From NCBI RefSeq assembly GCF_003416895.1, contig NZ_QVIO01000003.1, positions 496,001-560,000 on the forward strand: a DNA stretch of 64,000 nt, in the 5' to 3' direction. This stretch comes from Duganella sp. BJB476. GTDB taxonomy: Bacteria; Pseudomonadota; Gammaproteobacteria; Burkholderiales; Burkholderiaceae_D. The first letter of the stretch is position 1. Every line of letters begins with the position of its first letter. The position numbers were made by a program, and so were the translations under genes. Below are positions 52,974 through 60,272 of the stretch, in pieces. The notes below the pieces were generated by a model that searched no databases, was not told the DNA's origin, and worked only from the letters and a program-made list of their open reading frames with translations.

Positions 52974-53484
52974 CGCTGGCGCTCAATAAGTGGACGATTT
53001 CATGGAAGTGGACGGCGATCACGCAGGCCAGCAAGGCCAGCGACGCCGCCAGCAGCGCGGCGGGCTGCGGCAGCGCCAGTCCGGACGGCAGCATCAGGCC
53101 GGCGACGGTGGCCAGGATCACCAGCCCGTTGCGCAGCAGGTCCAGGCCGGACAGCGACCGCTCCGACTCGCCGAAGCAGCTGCAGCGCACCACGCTCTGC
53201 GTGATGAATTTGTAGCCGACCAGCGCCGTGAACACGCACAGCATCGCCAGCGCGGCCAGCATGCCGGCGCGCGCCAGGCCGCCGATCAGCAGCGCGGCCA
53301 CCAGCAGCTCGGCGGCCGGAACCGCCGGCGCCACCAGCGCGCGCAGCGCCGGCCCCATGCCGAACAGGGTGCTCAGGTTGCCGCGGAAGCCGGCGTAGCC
53401 GCGCAGCTTGGCCGCGGCGGCGGCCAGCATCAGCATGGCGAGGAAGTAGCGCACGATCTCGCCGATGAACTGGTCGGCCGTCAT
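52966..53484 (-). CDS. MauE/DoxX-type membrane redox protein
   Basis: 172 residues with four or five helices. The CSCFG motif (C101, C103) in the loop after helix 3 is the hallmark of MauE-like proteins, and the N-terminus VRYFLAMLMLAAAAAKLRGY fits the family. MauE is thought to work with MauD in exporting or oxidising the small subunit of methylamine dehydrogenase; no methylamine genes are here. The ATG at 53484 overlaps the proteinase stop (ATGA), which decides the start over the frame opening at 53508. Confidence 0.85.
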   Translation of the reverse strand: MTADQFIGEIVRYFLAMLMLAAAAAKLRGYAGFRGNLSTLFGMGPALRALVAPAVPAAELLVAALLIGGLARAGMLAALAMLCVFTALVGYKFITQSVVRCSCFGESERSLSGLDLLRNGLVILATVAGLMLPSGLALPQPAALLAASLALLACVIAVHFHEIVHLLSASDG

Positions 53485-54353
53485 CGCGGGTACCTCGTGG
53501 ATTGCCACGACGGCGCCAGCCCACCGGGATGTTTGTGGCGCTCGCTAACGCCGTCGCGCGTGGCCAGCAAGGCGTCGCACCATGGCTGGTCTTCGCTGGC
53601 GCGCTGGGCGCCGCCGATGTGGCCCTGCAGCAGCCGGGAGATCTGCCACGCCTGCAGTTCGGCCGCCGCGTCGCTGCGCACGCGCAGCCCCAGCGCCGCC
53701 ATCTCCTCGCGCGTGATCGCGTAGTGGTGCGAGTGGTAGCCCGAGATCAGCTTGCCGACCAGCTGGCGGCGGAAGGCCGCATCCTGGTCCGGCAACTGCC
53801 AGGCCAGCAGCTCCTCGGCGATCTGCTGCTGCTCCAGCGTGGTGCGGTAGAAGGCACCCAGGCTGGCGGGGAACACGCTGCCGCACAGCAGCGCCAGCGA
53901 CTGCTGGCGCGCCTCGTCCGCCGGCACGCCAAACCATTGCTCCGCCATGTCGCCGAAACGCTGGATATCGAGGCCGGAAAACGCCGAGCCGTCGGCGCCC
54001 GTCAGTTGCGGATCGATCGGCGAGAACAGCGCCAGGTCGCCGGCGATGATCTCGTCGCCGCACAGGGTCAGCAAGGTCGCCGCCGACTCGCAGTGATACG
54101 GCACGATGAACGACAGGTGCTCGGCCTGCGCGCGCAGCAGCAGCGCGATGCGGCGCGCGGCGTGGATCGCACCGCCGCGGCCGTGCAGCACCACGTCCAG
54201 CCGCTTTGCGCGGGGCCGTTCGCCGCACCGTTCGTACAGCGCCGGCAGCAGTTCCATCTCCAGGTGGGAGGCGGCCAGCACCAGCACGCGGCTGCCACGC
54301 ATCGCCTCCAGCTCCGTGATATGGCGAACCAGTGCGGTGTGGTCTAGTGCCAT
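53481..54353 (-). CDS. SDH-type Clp-fold serine proteinase
   Basis: 290 residues. Clp/SppA crotonase-like fold of the serine dehydrogenase proteinase group: LDVVLHGRGGAIHAARRIAL, then VPYHCESAATLLTLCGDEII with the probable nucleophile Ser90, and LALFSPIDPQ, the group's signature. No signal peptide or membrane helix, so cytoplasmic. Its ATG overlaps the ATP-grasp stop by 10 bases. As the only peptidase in the operon, it is the best candidate for cutting the leader from the precursor peptide. Confidence 0.82.
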   Translation of the reverse strand: MALDHTALVRHITELEAMRGSRVLVLAASHLEMELLPALYERCGERPRAKRLDVVLHGRGGAIHAARRIALLLRAQAEHLSFIVPYHCESAATLLTLCGDEIIAGDLALFSPIDPQLTGADGSAFSGLDIQRFGDMAEQWFGVPADEARQQSLALLCGSVFPASLGAFYRTTLEQQQIAEELLAWQLPDQDAAFRRQLVGKLISGYHSHHYAITREEMAALGLRVRSDAAAELQAWQISRLLQGHIGGAQRASEDQPWCDALLATRDGVSERHKHPGGLAPSWQSTRYPR

Positions 54354-55348
54354 TGCGCGCCCTCCGCCAGCGTGTCGGCCATGGCGTCGATCATCCTGAA
54401 TTCCGGTATCAACTGCTCAACATACAGGAACTGGCCGGCCGGGTTATTTTCAAGGAACACCACTTCGTCGTCGGGCGTGACGATCAGGTCCAGTGCGCCG
54501 TAGTTCAGGTCGTAGCTGCGGACGAAGGCCACGCAGCGCCGCTGCAGCTCGGCGGGCAGGCTGGTCGCTTCATAGCGGATCGGCGCCGACATGTCGCGCG
54601 AATCGACGGCGGTGCGGGCATCGTCCTGGCTATGGATTTTGGCGGCGAACACGCGCTCGCCGATCACCGTCACCCGCAGTTCGTATTGCTTGGGAATGTA
54701 TTGCTGGAAGTGGCAGTGCAACTGGCCGACCGCCTCGACGCTGCGCATCATGTCGTCATCGACGATGGTGGTGCGCAGCGCGCCGGCGCTGCGTTGTTCC
54801 GGCGCCAGCTGCTCGCCGCCCAGCATCGGGTCCGACAGCGACTTGAAGATCATGTCGCCGGCGATGCCATCGTGGAACGCGACCACCTGTTCCGGCGCAT
54901 TGGTGATGAGCGAAGCCGGCACAGCAAAGCCCATGCTGGCGGCGCGCTTGAGCTGTTCGCCCTTCCACTGCGCGCCGCGCAGCGCCAGCGGGTGGCCGAT
55001 CCAGTAGCAGTCCAGCGTGTAGAGCAGACTGAACAGCGCGTGTTCGGCCTCCAGTTTGGCGTAGGCCAGTTCCTGCGGCGCCAGCTCGTCGCTGAGGAAG
55101 GTAAATTCGGCCGGCTTGCGTATCCACACCGCGCCGACCTCGGCCAGGTCGAGCCAGGGCTCGTCGCCACGGCGGCGTATCCGGTTGTGCAGCACGCCGT
55201 CGGCGTGCCATTGACAGGTCTGGAAATCGCGCGGAAAGTGGTCCAGGTCCAGCCGGAACAGCGGGTGTTTGCCGGCCTCGAGCCGGGCGGCGACCAGGTC
55301 GGCGTGCAAATCCTGGCTGTTGGTGACAATCAAAATTGTCTTGGTCAT
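54344..55348 (-). CDS. MvdD-like ATP-grasp ligase (graspetide synthetase type)
   Basis: 334 residues. The N-terminal preATP-grasp part (1-115; ILIVTNSQDLHADLVAARLE) and the ATP-grasp domain (about 120-315) match graspetide synthetases such as MvdC/MvdD that link Asp/Glu side chains to Lys, Ser or Thr. The ATP/Mg site is GALDLIVTPDDEVVFLENNP, with D287, E300 and N302, followed by AGQFLYVEQL. GGAG lies 6 bases before the ATG. It is the first gene after the precursor gene, separated by an intrinsic terminator. The alternative, a RimK-like ligase, fits less well. Confidence 0.85.
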   Translation of the reverse strand: MTKTILIVTNSQDLHADLVAARLEAGKHPLFRLDLDHFPRDFQTCQWHADGVLHNRIRRRGDEPWLDLAEVGAVWIRKPAEFTFLSDELAPQELAYAKLEAEHALFSLLYTLDCYWIGHPLALRGAQWKGEQLKRAASMGFAVPASLITNAPEQVVAFHDGIAGDMIFKSLSDPMLGGEQLAPEQRSAGALRTTIVDDDMMRSVEAVGQLHCHFQQYIPKQYELRVTVIGERVFAAKIHSQDDARTAVDSRDMSAPIRYEATSLPAELQRRCVAFVRSYDLNYGALDLIVTPDDEVVFLENNPAGQFLYVEQLIPEFRMIDAMADTLAEGAQWH

Positions 55349-55370
55349 CGAGTACTCCGCGACTGGGCGA

Positions 55371-55405
55371 AAAACAAAAAAGCCTTGCTAACGCAGCAAG
55401 GCTTT
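55371..55405 (-). terminator. intrinsic terminator between the precursor and ATP-grasp genes
   Basis: On the minus strand AAAGCCTTGCT and AGCAAGGCTTT (plus arms 55379-55389 and 55395-55405) form an 11-bp stem with a 5-base loop, followed by a T-rich tract. Partial termination here would give much more precursor than enzyme mRNA, a normal design in RiPP operons. Confidence 0.85.
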
Positions 55406-55422
55406 CGTTGACAGGCGAGTAC

Positions 55423-55617
55423 TTAGCAGTACATGCCTTTGTCGTTCCGATGATAGATGTTGTCGTATTCGCGGTAGTTCTCAAAGTCGACCGGACCGGT
55501 GCAGCCGGCCACGGCGACGCCGTCGCGGACTTTCCATTGTTCTGCAGGCTTGCTTGCTTGTTCCTGTTTCGCAGCCAGTTTGAATGCGAACAGTTTTGCC
55601 TCTTTTTGATCTGCCAT
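55423..55617 (-). CDS. RiPP precursor-like peptide, 64 residues
   Basis: Small peptide MADQKEAKLFAFKLAAKQ... ending in HRNDKGMYC. The N-terminal half is a Lys-rich amphipathic helix whose KLFAFKL resembles the PFFARFL leader motif bound by microviridin ligases. The C-terminal half (about 37-64) is rich in Asp, Glu, Tyr and Asn, with Lys60 and Thr40 as possible acceptors and exactly two cysteines, C39 and the C-terminal C64. AAGGA lies 7 bases before the ATG at 55617; the upstream ATG two codons earlier abuts the site. Promoter TTGACA-N17-TACTAT is 55 bases upstream. First gene of the modification operon. Confidence 0.8.
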   Translation of the reverse strand: MADQKEAKLFAFKLAAKQEQASKPAEQWKVRDGVAVAGCTGPVDFENYREYDNIYHRNDKGMYC

Positions 55618-55673
55618 TTCCATATCCTTAAAAGATTATTGAAATACTTACAGTCTCCTTTTGCAGCAAGCCA

Positions 55674-55702
55674 ATAGTAGGAGCTTGTATAGACATTGTC
55701 AA
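55674..55702 (-). promoter_or_regulatory. sigma70 promoter of the RiPP-like operon
   Basis: On the minus strand a perfect -35 TTGACA (55702-55697), 17-base spacer and -10 TACTAT (55679-55674). Expected transcription start near 55667, leaving a leader of about 50 bases before the precursor start. The rest of the gap up to groES holds the groES promoter and CIRCE. Confidence 0.75.
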
Positions 55703-55789
55703 CTTATATACCAAATAAGTAAACGTTCTCATAAAGGCACATATCTGCATCATTTTTGCGCTTATTTGCGCACACACCAACCTTGCGTC

Positions 55790-55844
55790 TTGAAATACGG
55801 CAGGGTCGTCCCTATAATTGGCACTCGTTCCAAGGGAGTGCTAA
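55790..55844 (+). promoter_or_regulatory. groES promoter with CIRCE operator
   Basis: A near-consensus promoter TTGAAA (55790-55795), 17-base spacer, TATAAT (55813-55818), followed directly by CIRCE: TTGGCACTC-N9-GAGTGCTAA (55818-55844), one mismatch from the consensus TTAGCACTC. HrcA binding here represses groESL at normal temperature. No sigma32-type promoter was evident. Confidence 0.92.
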
Positions 55845-55928
55845 CAGCGCTCTCTGCCAAACTTTCCGCCGCAGCAACCTTATTGGTGTGGCAACAAACT
55901 GTACCATTGTTAATTTAAGGAGTTTTGT

Positions 55929-56219
55929 ATGAACCTTCGCCCTTTGAACGATCGCGTAATCGTCAAACGCCTCGACCAGGAAACCAAAACTGCGTCCGGC
56001 CTGATCATCCCTGATGCGGCTGCTGAAAAACCGGATCAAGGCGAAGTACTCGCCGTCGGCAATGGCAAGATTCTGGAAGATGGCAAAGTCCGTCCGCTGG
56101 ATGTCAAAGTAGGCGACCGCGTCCTGTTCGGCAAATACGCCGGCCAAACCGTCAAAGTCGACGGTCAGGAACTGATGGTCATGCGCGAAGAAGACATCAT
56201 GGCAATCGTCGTCAAGTAA
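55929..56219 (+). CDS. groS: co-chaperonin GroES
   Basis: Heptameric lid of the GroEL chamber. 96 residues, the standard length, with MNLRPLNDRVIVKRLDQETK, the mobile loop TKTASGLIIPDAAAEKPDQG, and the C-terminal ELMVMREEDIMAIV. AAGGAG lies 7 bases before the ATG. Controlled by the CIRCE promoter; groEL follows 45 bases later. Confidence 0.98.
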   Translation: MNLRPLNDRVIVKRLDQETKTASGLIIPDAAAEKPDQGEVLAVGNGKILEDGKVRPLDVKVGDRVLFGKYAGQTVKVDGQELMVMREEDIMAIVVK

Positions 56220-56264
56220 TTGACACGCACGTTTGCACTAATCACCTAATTCTGGAGAAACAAC

Positions 56265-57911
56265 ATGGCAGCTAAAGAAGTAATTTTCGGCGACGCAGCG
56301 CGCGCCAAAATGGTTGAAGGCGTCAACATCCTGGCCAACGCAGTTAAAGTCACGCTGGGCCCTAAAGGCCGTAACGTGGTGCTGGAACGTTCGTTCGGCG
56401 CACCTACCGTCACCAAGGACGGCGTATCGGTCGCTAAAGAAGTCGAGCTGAAAGACAAGCTGCAGAACATGGGCGCGCAAATGGTCAAGGAAGTTGCTTC
56501 CCGCACCAGCGACAACGCCGGCGACGGCACCACCACCGCGACCGTGCTGGCACAAGCCATCGTGCGCGAAGGCATGAAGTTCGTTGCCGCCGGCATGAAC
56601 CCGATGGACCTGAAGCGCGGCATCGACAAGGCAGTTGCTGCCACCGTCGAGCAGATCGCCATCATCGCCCGTCCATGCACCACCACCAAGGAAATCGCCC
56701 AGGTTGGTTCGATCTCCGCCAACTCGGATTCGTCGATCGGCGACCGCATCGCTGAAGCGATGGCAAAAGTCGGCAAAGAAGGCGTCATCACCGTGGAAGA
56801 CGGCAAGTCGCTGAACGACGAGCTGGACATCGTTGAAGGTATGCAGTTCGACCGCGGCTACCTGTCGCCATACTTCATCAACAACCAAGAGAAGCAAGTC
56901 GCGATCCTGGACAATCCATTCGTCCTGCTGTGCGACAAGAAAATCTCGAACATCCGCGATCTGCTGCCGGTACTGGAACAAGTCGCTAAAGCCGGCCGTC
57001 CACTGCTGATCATCGCTGAAGACATCGAAGGCGAAGCACTGGCGACCCTGGTTGTGAACAACATCCGTGGCATCCTGAAAACCTGCGCAGTCAAAGCCCC
57101 AGGCTTCGGCGACCGTCGCAAGGCCATGCTGGAAGACATCGCGATCCTGACCGGCGGTCAAGTGGTTGCTGAAGAAGTCGGCATGACCCTGGAAAAAATC
57201 TCGCTGGAAGAGCTGGGCCAGGCCAAGCGCATCGAAATCGGCAAGGAAAACACCATCATCATCGACGGTGCTGGCCAAGCTGAAAGCATCGAAGGCCGCG
57301 TCAAGCAGATCCGCGTGCAGATCGAAGAAGCGACCTCGGACTACGACCGTGAAAAACTGCAAGAACGCGTGGCCAAGCTGGCCGGCGGCGTTGCCGTGAT
57401 CAAAGTCGGTGCAGCCACCGAAGTTGAAATGAAAGAGAAAAAAGCCCGCGTTGAAGATGCACTGCACGCTACCCGCGCTGCCGTGGAAGAAGGCATCGTG
57501 CCAGGCGGCGGCGTAGCCCTGCTGCGCGCCCGCGCTTCGATCACCGTCAAAGGCGACAACCCGGACCAGGACGCAGGTATCAAGATCGTTCTGCGCGCCA
57601 TGGAAGAGCCACTGCGCATGATCGTGCAAAACGCCGGCGAAGAAGCTTCGGTGGTGGTTGCAGCGGTTCTGGCTGGCAAAGGTAACTACGGTTACAACGC
57701 TGCCAACGGCACCTACGGCGACATGGTTGAAATGGGCGTTCTGGATCCAGCTAAAGTCACCCGCTCGGCACTGCAGAACGCAGCATCGATCGCTGGCCTG
57801 ATGCTGACCACCGACTGCATGATCGCTGAAGTCAGCGACGACAAAGCTGGTGGCGGCATGGGCGGCATGGGTGGTATGGGCGGCATGGGCGGCATGGACG
57901 GCATGATGTAA
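56265..57911 (+). CDS. groL: chaperonin GroEL
   Basis: ATP-dependent folding chamber. 548 residues, as in E. coli, starting AAKEVIFGDAARAKMVEGVN, with the ATP-site motif GDGTTTATVLAQ containing the catalytic Asp and the apical-domain stretch DRGYLSPYFINNQ. It ends in the GGM repeat tail (GGMGGMGGMGGMGGMDGMM). GGAG precedes the ATG. Co-transcribed with groES. Confidence 0.98.
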   Translation: MAAKEVIFGDAARAKMVEGVNILANAVKVTLGPKGRNVVLERSFGAPTVTKDGVSVAKEVELKDKLQNMGAQMVKEVASRTSDNAGDGTTTATVLAQAIVREGMKFVAAGMNPMDLKRGIDKAVAATVEQIAIIARPCTTTKEIAQVGSISANSDSSIGDRIAEAMAKVGKEGVITVEDGKSLNDELDIVEGMQFDRGYLSPYFINNQEKQVAILDNPFVLLCDKKISNIRDLLPVLEQVAKAGRPLLIIAEDIEGEALATLVVNNIRGILKTCAVKAPGFGDRRKAMLEDIAILTGGQVVAEEVGMTLEKISLEELGQAKRIEIGKENTIIIDGAGQAESIEGRVKQIRVQIEEATSDYDREKLQERVAKLAGGVAVIKVGAATEVEMKEKKARVEDALHATRAAVEEGIVPGGGVALLRARASITVKGDNPDQDAGIKIVLRAMEEPLRMIVQNAGEEASVVVAAVLAGKGNYGYNAANGTYGDMVEMGVLDPAKVTRSALQNAASIAGLMLTTDCMIAEVSDDKAGGGMGGMGGMGGMGGMDGMM

Positions 57912-57937
57912 TTGCCGGCATAAGCCTCGCTGTACAG

Positions 57938-57972
57938 AAAAGCCAGCTTCTTCGGAAGCTGGCTTTTTTTTA
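57938..57972 (+). terminator. groESL terminator with UUCG tetraloop
   Basis: AAGCCAGCTTC and GAAGCTGGCTT flank a TTCG loop (C-UUCG-G closing) and a long T run follows. A shorter T run on the other strand may let it end the convergent lipoprotein gene as well. Confidence 0.92.
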
Positions 57973-58614
57973 TTTGCAGACCGCGGTCACGTTGATGAAA
58001 TCTACAAAGCCGGGGCCGTTGCTATTGGTGCCCTCGTTGTTGGTCAGCGTGCAGGTCTGGCCTGCCGGATTGTTCGCTACCGTCACCTTGTAACTGGCGC
58101 CCGGAACGACCAGCGGCGAATAGCTCTGCGCGAACACGCTCAAGCCATTGTTGTTGGCACTCAGATTGTTGCCTTGGGCATCGACGAAACTGACGGTGCC
58201 GCCTGTAGCCAGTCCAGACACCGTCACGCCCACCTTGTAGGTCTGCATTGCGACCGCAGCGACATTGCACATCACCGTAACAGAGCGGATATCGACCGCG
58301 TCCGGCAAAATCGTGCCCGTGCCGTTCGCGACGGTGCACGCCCGGCCGTTCGGGTTACCGAGCAAGGTGACGTTATACGGGGCGTTCGATGCCACCGGAT
58401 TGGCGAACTGGAAATGATTATTCCCTGTCACTGCGATGATTTCAGTGCCGTTATTTGCCAGCAGCACAGTGTTGTTGGGCGCCAGGCCATACGTATCGCC
58501 CGCGATGGTCGCCGAGGTGTGTGGCGTATAGCGGTAATCGAGTAGCCCGCCACCGCCGCCACAGCCGCCCATGCCCAATGCCAGCAGCAGCGTGATTGCT
58601 TTGAGTTTATCCAT
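57970..58614 (-). CDS. lipoprotein with two copies of a Cys-containing beta domain
   Basis: 214 residues. A lipobox-type signal (LGMGGC, Cys at 18) followed by GGGG. The mature part holds two similar domains of about 85 residues (about 35-115 and 125-213). Each carries an NN(G)(L/T) start, a Y-N/K-V-T segment, a P-x-G-x-x-C-T motif (GNPNGRACTV and NNPAGQTCTL), and ends in V-T-x-x-C (SVTVMC and NVTAVC), so each probably has one disulfide. Such repeats are common in surface lipoproteins of betaproteobacteria; function unknown. Confidence 0.75.
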   Translation of the reverse strand: MDKLKAITLLLALGMGGCGGGGGLLDYRYTPHTSATIAGDTYGLAPNNTVLLANNGTEIIAVTGNNHFQFANPVASNAPYNVTLLGNPNGRACTVANGTGTILPDAVDIRSVTVMCNVAAVAMQTYKVGVTVSGLATGGTVSFVDAQGNNLSANNNGLSVFAQSYSPLVVPGASYKVTVANNPAGQTCTLTNNEGTNSNGPGFVDFINVTAVCK

Positions 58615-58777
58615 GAGATCTCGCAGAAGTGTATGTCAGTCAGAAAGAATATCATTTAATAAATATAGAAAATACACCAATTGTCACGGATAACCGCACG
58701 ATTGAACCGGAAAGATTGATGAAAAAACAAACTATCCTTACAATCGACCTTCCTTCACTCTTTCGAACTGGACTGAC

Positions 58778-59773
58778 ATGCGCGCCTATCGTTTTCTTCC
58801 CTTGCTGCTGTGCGCCGGACTGGCGCAGGCCGAAATGCCGCCGCAGGACACCGTCAAGGGCGCCAAAGACCATCCGCTGCTGTCGCGCTTTGAAGGCGCG
58901 AAGATGGTCGGCTACGGCCTCAAGGAATTCGACGAAGTGACCCTGCTGGCCGGCAAACGCGTCGAGAACAAGGGCGGCAAGATGGCGTTCGACAGCACGC
59001 TGCACCTGGAAGGCAAATACACCCGCATCGCCTATGACTACCCGCGCGAACGCTCGGCGCTGGAAGTGATGCGCAACTACCAGGCGGCGCTGGACAAGGC
59101 TGGCCTGAAAACCGTGTTCGCCTGCGCCAAGGAAAACTGCGGCACGGGCTTCGGCGAGTTCTTCCTCGAAAACCGCGTCGGCAATAATTTCATCCAGGGC
59201 AGCTCGGAGTATTGGTCGCCGTTCAACTACGGCCGCGACGACGAACGCTACCTGCTGGCCAAGGGCACCCGCCCCGACGGCTCGCTGGTGCATGTGGCCG
59301 TCTACTCGGTGGCGCCGGTGCAGGACCAGAACGGCGGCATCTACGTCGAAATCGTCGAAGCCAAGGCGATGGAGGGCGGCAAGGTATCGGTCAACCTGAA
59401 CGCGGCGGACATGGCCAAGGGCATCGCGGCCGATGGCAAGGTGGCGGTGTACGGCGTCTTCTTCGACACCGACAAGACCGACGTCAAGCCGGAATCCAAG
59501 GCCGCGCTGACCGAGATGGCCAAGCTGTTGCAGCAGGATGCCAAGCTGAAGCTGTACGTGGTCGGCCATACGGACAGCCAGGGCGCGCTGGCGCACAACC
59601 TGGAGCTGTCGCAGAAACGGGCGGAGTCGGTGATCAAGGTGCTGGCGGCGGACTACAAGGTCGACGCCAAGCGGCTGAGCGCCAAGGGCGTGGCCTCGTA
59701 TGCGCCGGCGGCGTCGAACGATGCCGATGCCGGACGCGAGAAGAATCGCCGGGTCGAGCTGGTCAAGCAATAG
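58778..59773 (+). CDS. OmpA-family outer-membrane protein
   Basis: 331 residues: signal peptide (LCAGLAQA/E), an N-terminal domain resembling DUF4892 (about 30-190; HPLLSRFEGAKMVGYGLKEF), and a C-terminal OmpA peptidoglycan-binding domain (about 215-330) with VYGVFFDTDKTDVKPESKAA, LYVVGHTDSQGALAHNLELS and NRRVELVK. The Asp and Arg that contact diaminopimelate are present in those motifs. No beta-barrel, so it is an anchored periplasmic or lipoprotein-like OmpA protein. Confidence 0.87.
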   Translation: MRAYRFLPLLLCAGLAQAEMPPQDTVKGAKDHPLLSRFEGAKMVGYGLKEFDEVTLLAGKRVENKGGKMAFDSTLHLEGKYTRIAYDYPRERSALEVMRNYQAALDKAGLKTVFACAKENCGTGFGEFFLENRVGNNFIQGSSEYWSPFNYGRDDERYLLAKGTRPDGSLVHVAVYSVAPVQDQNGGIYVEIVEAKAMEGGKVSVNLNAADMAKGIAADGKVAVYGVFFDTDKTDVKPESKAALTEMAKLLQQDAKLKLYVVGHTDSQGALAHNLELSQKRAESVIKVLAADYKVDAKRLSAKGVASYAPAASNDADAGREKNRRVELVKQ

Positions 59774-59778
59774 GCAGG

Positions 59779-60204
59779 CTAGGCGTCGCGGTACTCCGCT
59801 TCCAGTTCCTCGCGGCGGGGATGGTCGGCGATGTGCAGGATCAGCGTTTCGCGCAGTTCGTGTGCGGGATGCGCGGCGCGGTGCCGGGCGAACCAGAACG
59901 CTTCGCTCAGCTCTTCGTCCTCGTGCGCGGTGGTGATCAACAGCTGTTCGTCCGGAACGTCTTCATAGTTGACCGCTTCCAGGCTGGCGTCTTCAATCGC
60001 TTCGCGCCAGGCCTCGCACTCCTTGCCCCACGCGAGCGCCAGCGCGCAGCCGGACGCCACCAGCCAGCGGCTGGTTTCCCACATCGTCATCTCCGCCACG
60101 TCGGCCTCGACGACCAGCACGGCTTTGAAATGCGACAAGCCTTCCAGCACGGGAAGATCGCTGTCCGGGGTGAGGTGTAAATAACGGATGACTGGCTTCT
60201 GCAT
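59779..60204 (-). CDS. small acidic hypothetical protein (DUF7684-like)
   Basis: 141 residues, acidic, with an N-terminal alternating pattern (FKAVLVVEADVAEMTMWETS, RWLVASGCALALAWGKECEA) and a C-terminal acidic helix (ADHPRREELEAEYRDA). It resembles a small conserved bacterial family with no assigned role; the family name is tentative. Convergent with the OmpA-family gene, with 5 bases between stops. Confidence 0.65.
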   Translation of the reverse strand: MQKPVIRYLHLTPDSDLPVLEGLSHFKAVLVVEADVAEMTMWETSRWLVASGCALALAWGKECEAWREAIEDASLEAVNYEDVPDEQLLITTAHEDEELSEAFWFARHRAAHPAHELRETLILHIADHPRREELEAEYRDA

Positions 60205-60238
60205 GATGGGACCATAGAAAACGAATCCCGGATTTTAA

Positions 60239-60262
60239 CAGGGAGGAGCCCGCCCCTCCCTG
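60239..60262 (-). terminator. probable terminator after the GH53 gene
   Basis: CAGGGAGG and CCTCCCTG form a perfect 8-bp stem with an 8-base loop, 11 bases after the galactanase stop; the minus strand continues with TTAAAATC, a weak T tract. Confidence 0.55.
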
Positions 60263-60272
60263 CCCTCATCGC

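Noticed and set aside
52413..53484. methylamine utilisation genes
   Set aside because: MauE-like and MauD-like proteins are present but no methylamine dehydrogenase subunits (mauA/mauB) or mauG are nearby; the context is the peptide operon.
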